From NCBI GenBank assembly GCA_030533445.1, contig CM060076.1, forward strand, positions 12,688,501 through 12,752,500: a stretch of 64,000 nucleotides of DNA, in the 5' to 3' direction. Source of the DNA: Cyprinodon diabolis (Eukaryota > Chordata > Actinopteri > Cyprinodontiformes > Cyprinodontidae). This document shows, one piece after another, positions 58,845-64,000 of the stretch; within the stretch, counting starts at the first letter, position 1, and every line of letters starts with the position of its first letter. The notes under the pieces are model-generated. The model was not told the DNA's origin, did not search any database, and was given only the letters and a program-made list of their open reading frames with translations. Position numbers and translations under genes: made by a program.

Positions 58845-60183
58845 CAGTGGCGGCCGGCCCATAGGGGGCGCTGGGGCACCGCCCTCCCTGATAAGAAGAG
58901 AGAAACGTAAAATATATTTTTAGAAATTAACTCATAAATGTCAGTTTTACTCTCTAAAGTGTGTACCTATAAGCAAAACAAATTATATAAACTAAATTTC
59001 CCAACCTACTGTCATTCATTTGTGGATTTCCACAGACAGACTCCTACCGCCTCTGTCTTGGGGCTGTGATCAGACAGACCCACATTTGCAGAGAATCTGT
59101 CAATCATGTACTATTGCTAGGTAAATTTAATGGCCAATCAGTGTCTCAGAACTTTATGGTCTTGGGGCTCTGAAAATACTGCGCTTTTACAGGCTTCTGC
59201 ACCCAATGCGCAGGTGCAGACAATTAGAGGGAAGATGGCGAATGTAACGAACGAGATGCAGCTTCCACCAAATTCGGTAAGATCCTTATTTATCTACCCG
59301 TTTGCCAGAAGAACATCCATGTTGTAGGGTAGGAAAATTTCATGTCATGGTTATTGTGACTGTGACGAATCCACCTCGTCGCTTAAAACATCCTCTAACT
59401 TTGCGTGCCACACACACATTCCTGTTATACTGTGCTTGTGAGGACCAATACGCTCGCGCTGAGCCCAGTAGCTCCATTAACTTAAAACACACAAGCTGTT
59501 CCTGGTTACCTGCTGGCGTATTGAGGGTGCACACTTAATATTTCAGTGGGGTTAGCCGTGTGTGTGTGTGGGGGGGGGTGGGGGGGGGGTACGTGTTTAT
59601 GCTACGGAGACTTGTCATCTTCAGTCGTCTTTGCTGGGTTCAAACCCAGTTTGGTGTAATTGAATGAGTCAATGAATGTGTGTAAAAGAATTAAGTTGTA
59701 AAAATTATTTGTTTTTGTATATCAATTGTTTGTGCAGGTAATATATGGACAAAACTGATTAATGAGAAGAAATCAGAAATAAGAGAGCCTGTAGGGGCTT
59801 AAACTATTTAATGAGGGCTGTGGGAAGAAAAGCGGCTATTTCTGTTTTCTATTTCTTTGTTACATTGCTGGTAACTGGAGGGAGGCTGAGGCCCAGAGTA
59901 TCTTGTATATGTTTAGTTTCTTTTGCACCCTGTTTTGAGTTTTTGAGCACAATAAATCACCTACACCGGTAACCCGACTGAGCCTGGATTCTTGGAGGCC
60001 AAAGAACCCCGTCACAGTGAGCCAAATCGTCACTGTTACTGTTATTATATAGTAAATTAAATCATTACTGTTAAATTGTATGTATTGTCCAATTGTTTAT
60101 TTGAATTCTTATTCCGGATTAGTTGGAGACATACACTAGGCTATATCAGCCCCACCAAAAATATTTTTCACCAGCCGCCACTG
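58845..60183. mobile_element. Non-autonomous hAT element holding a solo LTR
   Basis: The ends CAGTGGCGGCCGG and CAGCCGCCACTG are inverted, with a perfect 8-bp duplication TATTGGTG (58837-58844 and 60184-60191). 1339 bp in total, about 680 bp without the LTR insertion. Between 59130 and 59280 a short frame (with MANVTNEMQLPPNS) runs into CGGTAAGA, a splice-donor-like site, so the element may derive from the first exon of a hAT transposase gene. No catalytic part remains. Confidence 0.9.
59361..60016 (+). mobile_element. Solo LTR inside the hAT element
   Basis: 656 bp from TGTGACGAATCC to AACCCCGTCACA, with a 6-bp inverted end (TGTGAC/GTCACA). The flanking 5-mers are GTGAC and GTGAG, one mismatch. 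AATAAA lies near 59951. A GT run passing into long G runs (59558-59589) lies in the middle. Solo LTRs arise by recombination between the two LTRs of a full element. Confidence 0.7.
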
Positions 60184-60191
60184 TATTGGTG

Positions 60192-62014
60192 TTGTATTAT
60201 TGTGATTTATAAAGTTATGGCTCGAACTGCATAAATACATGGATTCCCCTAAGTTTAGTGCTTTAAATGTCTAACTTGAATGTTGGGAAACGGTTTAAGG
60301 GCATCTGGTGCAAAAACTTTGCTGAGCGTCCAAGGAAGTTACTGTATATTAAGTCACTGTGGCAACTCCAATATAAGGGAGAAGCCAAATGAAAAGAAAG
60401 GCATATAGATCATTTGTCCAAATAAATAATATCTATTGACATGTATTGTGAATTTGGCGCTATATAAATAAAAAACTATTGAAAATGCAAGTTTAGATAT
60501 GTCTCTAGTATACATAGAATATACTGTACCTCTTCAAACCTTTTTATTTTTTTTTTTTGATAAAATTTGATGCTTTAGATTTTAGTTCATGGTCTTATGT
60601 CACGCAATCAGCAGGACACATTTTCCTTTTTTTTTTTTTTTTGGTTCATTTGTCGTTTATTTTAAGCACTTTAGACAAGCCTTACCATGCTTCCAAATGT
60701 ACTGTAATCTAGATGAAGGTTTCACGGTTTAGTCAAAGTTGTCTTGGAAACGTGTAGATTTACAATTTAAATTTTGTTCCATCCTTCTGGAATTTCAATA
60801 GGTTCTAGCCTTGGGTAAATTTAACTTTCCGTACTTGAACCTTAGCTGTGTTTAACAGTGAATAACAATATAAAATGCTGTAGTTGTTGGTCCTGAAGGC
60901 ATATTCCCCTGACTTATACATAGCATCATGTTGTGCAAGAGTTCAAGCGTATAATATACACCTTAAAATAAGGTAAGTACTGCTCACATACAGTGCTTCA
61001 GTTTAAAAAACTGAAAAAACAAGGACAAGTCATGAAAGGCTGATTTTTTGCTACTCATCAAATGTTTTTTTCATTAAGCTACATTTTCATGTTTCTAACA
61101 TTTCCTGCTCTCATTAGGTTTTTTTTAATTGAATTATGTAAATCAGCAACATGTGATCTTAACAGATCTTACATCATTTATTATTTTACATAGACTTTAT
61201 GCACAAATAGGTTCAAATTATTTGCTATAAATAAAATTCAACTCCCTCCTAATTCACTTTTATCTATTCAAAAGAAATCCATTCAGCATTTATTTATTAG
61301 TATTAATTCATATTTATTAGTATTTAATACATATTTAGTCACAAATATTGCATAACACAGTCAAAATCAGTTAATTATCTGATCTCAACAATTTGCATTG
61401 AGTCACCAACCTTGGAGATGTCTGTGCACTTTTTTCATGTCAAGAAAATAGGCATAGCCAAACACAGAAGCAACAGGCCAACAGGGATGTCTTTGAAAAG
61501 AAAAAATATATATATATATGCACAGAGTTCATGCAAGCTATACATGAATTAATGAATTAATTAATCTATGAGAGATACAATTAAAAATAGAAACTATATG
61601 ACAGGAGCACTATCTATGAGCTTAAAAAAAAGCATGCAGAGCTATAGGCAAGAAAGCTCTGGATAGGACCCCAGCTAGGAAAGGTATAAACCTGATATTC
61701 TGAATTATTTGCTATGGTAATAAAAAAAAAAAATATATCTTTTTTTTAGGCCCCAGTAGCCTTATTTCTGTTGTTGTTTGATGGTAGATAGACAAGAAAT
61801 GGAATTTGAGAGAGATAACACCTGGCCCGGACAGTCACTTTGAGGATTAAGGCTTTCATACATAGTTACCCTTGTGCCACTACCACACCCCTACATAAAA
61901 TCCTTGTCAACAAACACTCTGGAAGTGACTCAATCAAGAAAAGAGATACAATTAAATGGCCTACAAAAAAGCACCATGCCAGCAATAAAAGAAAAGAAAA
62001 GCAAAAGAATACAC
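60192..62014. other. No gene seen; short SINE-tail-like word
   Basis: Unique AT-rich sequence. At 60440-60475 TTGGCGCTATATAAATAAA resembles the 3' end shared by many fish SINEs and LINEs, but no body could be traced. Poly-T tracts occur near 60550 and 60630. Confidence 0.45.
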
Positions 62015-62060
62015 CAGGGGTCACCAATGTTTTTAAGGCTGAGGGCTACTTCATGGGTAC
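62015..62060 (+). mobile_element. hAT 5' end fragment, interrupted
   Basis: CAGGGGTCACCAATG followed by GAGGGCTACTTCATGGGTAC matches the start of a familiar fish hAT MITE. Similar text (GGTACTGGGTCATTGGAAGG) resumes right after the solo LTR at 62465, so the LTR inserted into this element. The hAT 3' end was not found. Confidence 0.5.
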
Positions 62061-62464
62061 TGTCAGGGTTCCTGTGTATGTGTGTGTGTGTGTGTGTGGG
62101 TGTGTGTGTGTGTGTGTGTGTGTGAGTGCGAGTGATCCATCGTTTCCTGAGAGGATCTTGGTGGAGTACCTGGGCTGCCTACACAGGTGGAGCTCGTCCG
62201 CTTCATCAGAGTGCTGGGATTAAAAGTGCAACAGAGCCTTCACTCAGCGTTGGATGATTTCTAGTAGTTTATCTCCTGTGAATTTGCCTGAAGTAAATTG
62301 GAAAATTGAAAAATATGCTACGAAACACCGTTGACGGAACCTCTTCACACTCCTGAAGGAACAAGAGTTGTCTCTTTCTCACTGTTTTGTAAATAAATCC
62401 TTTTTCCAGATTTAAACTGAGTTGATTCTGCATGTGGGTCAGAAGATTAAATCTGAACATGACA
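62061..62464 (+). mobile_element. Solo LTR, gypsy-like
   Basis: 404 bp from TGTCAGGG to ACATGACA with a perfect 5-bp duplication GGTAC (62056-62060 and 62465-62469). It contains a (GT)n run at about 62077-62124 and an AATAAA near 62391. Shortly before the right end it carries CTGCATGTGGGTCAGA, shared with the LTR at 1456-2226. Confidence 0.85.
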
Positions 62465-62469
62465 GGTAC

Positions 62470-64000
62470 TGGGTCATTGGAAGGACTACCAATACTGACC
62501 TAGATGAACTGGACAGTGTTTATACATAACAAACATTTTTTTTCTGTTTTAGATACTGTCATTTTAAAATCTCTGCAAATGCTGTATATAATTAAAATGA
62601 TTAAATGTTTTATAAATGATTAAAAAAGAAGAGCAACAGAATAAAATAACATTTCAAATTTAGCCCACTTAATTGTTCTGCTCTCAGAAGATGCTAAGGG
62701 GGAAACCTAATGTGGAAGTGGAGGCCCCTTTGTTCCCACAGCAACATTTTGGTGACCATGCGAATACACAAAGCCAATGAGTTGCATTGGCTTAGAACAC
62801 ACCAGTTACGTACAACTTTTTCATCTCGATCCGATTATTCTCCATGTCGCACTGATTGCAGGCTCTGACTACGTAGGCAGCACGGGCAGATCTGGGCAGA
62901 TTATTTTCACTTCTGTCTCTGTGCTATGCACCAAGACTGTTGATAAGGAGAACTTTCTTTGTGGAAAAAAAGCCAACTGTAGCTACATTAGTTGCTTCTT
63001 TCATTTAAGTGAAACATCTGAACAAATAATCATTGAGCGAGGAGTACTCTGAAAAATACTAAAAAAACAGAAAGAGTACAACAGCTTAAGGCCCAGCTCC
63101 TTAAACTCAAAAACATCTCTGTTTTGGACTTGTTAAGGTTATAGTTCAAAACCAAAGCACTGAAGGAAAGACGCATACCAACTTTAAATCGATTGCATGC
63201 AATAATGATAAAAGTTATTTAAAAAATACAAAAATAACAATAGCAATATTTTTTGCTTTACATATTTAAAATTGCTAGTAACACAAGCAAAAAGATGAAA
63301 ATAACAAAAGTTATATTGAAAAGATTAAATATAAGTCATAAAAACTTGGCAAAAAAAAAATGTTTTGTCTACACCTTAATCCCAATACCCACTCCGCAAG
63401 AGAAGGAGCCAGAGATTTACAGTGGGATTAAACACCTAGATTTACTTAACCAACTCTTCACAACATCCATTTCACCTAAAGTATTGCAAAACAATGTAGA
63501 CCTATGATGACTTCATACCCTATACCTCATAAAGGAACACTGGAGGAGAAAACACCCAGAGTCCTTATACTCTGTGATGGAGGTTCTCCGGGGGCTGATA
63601 ATATTCCGTTTTGTTTTACTATAAACATTATCTAATTTCAGTCATGGCATTTTTCGTTTTAATTTAATTAAAATTTTTGGCTTCATATTGCATTGAAGAA
63701 ACCCACATGTAAGGTACAACAGCATTTATTTTCTCCTTTGGAGCCTGTATAGTATTTTCAAATTAAACATTTCAAGATGACAAAATGTGTTTCTTCATTA
63801 AGCCCTCAAATCTCCTATGGTGATGTTAGGTCAGTAAAAATAACAAAACAGAGACTGTCCATCACTATGAATCAACTGGTTGTCTGCGAGTAGAGTCGCA
63901 CAGTTCCTTTTATACCACATGATGGCGATGTTTTGTCAGCATGAGATGGAAAATATGTGTGGAACAATTGCAGGGAGGAGGGGGAGGATTGTTATTGTGA
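62470..64000. other. No gene seen
   Basis: Unique AT-rich sequence to the end of the window. A small perfect hairpin AAGCCAATG/CATTGGCTT lies at 62771-62793. The 91-codon frame at 62777-63052 has no recognisable motif. Confidence 0.5.

Noticed and set aside
62777..63052. 91-codon frame
   Set aside because: No motif, and it begins in a small hairpin; chance is the simplest reading.

Overview
This window looks like teleost fish nuclear DNA. It is AT-rich with no operons, is full of TA and CCAT/GGAT microsatellites, and carries transposon families typical of ray-finned fish: Tc1/mariner elements, small hAT derivatives, gypsy-type LTRs, a Rex3/RTE-like LINE end and a Penelope-like remnant. I find no host protein-coding gene that I can name and no recognisable RNA gene. 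It reads as intergenic or long-intron sequence. The one stretch that could belong to a host gene is a locally GC-richer island at about 11840-12360 with a possible 5' exon and splice donor.

Layout. 1-12.9 kb: unique sequence with a solo LTR (1456-2226), a foldback element (5776-6271), Tc1 remnants (8600-9000), an LTR relic (10567-11077) and the GC-richer island. 12.9-18 kb: two copies of a TTAA-flanked MITE and a Tc1 TIR relic. 18-23.2 kb is a nested block: an intact Tc1 element (A) abuts a dead Tc1 element with DD36E spacing (B), which is split by a 1.3-kb hAT element. A LINE end inside another repeat follows. 25.6-28.1 kb: a SINE-like copy and a second intact Tc1 element (C). 30-33.2 kb: a complete LTR retrotransposon that lacks pol and is built from proline-rich minisatellites. 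34.1-34.7 kb: a Penelope-like relic. 36.7-40 kb: a LINE/SINE copy, a 762-bp long-TIR MITE and a Tc1 relic that holds another MITE. 44.1-46.9 kb: a hAT element, then a third TTAA MITE split by a hAT carrying a BED-finger remnant. 50.8-51.4 kb: another hAT. 52.3 kb and 54.9-56.4 kb: further dead Tc1 copies. 58.8-60.2 kb: a hAT element holding a solo LTR. 62.0-62.5 kb: a hAT end holding another solo LTR.

The genes do not form a pathway. The only long intact coding regions are two Tc1 transposases (334 and 340 residues), each between near-identical 200-bp inverted repeats, and the repeat-driven reading frames of the LTR element. Non-autonomous elements dominate, and their target-site duplications and nesting give a readable order of insertion. 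I did not find a convincing new biological system. The most unusual objects are the pol-less minisatellite LTR element, the split TTAA MITE with a conserved ATG and splice-donor-like motif, and two long-TIR foldback elements.
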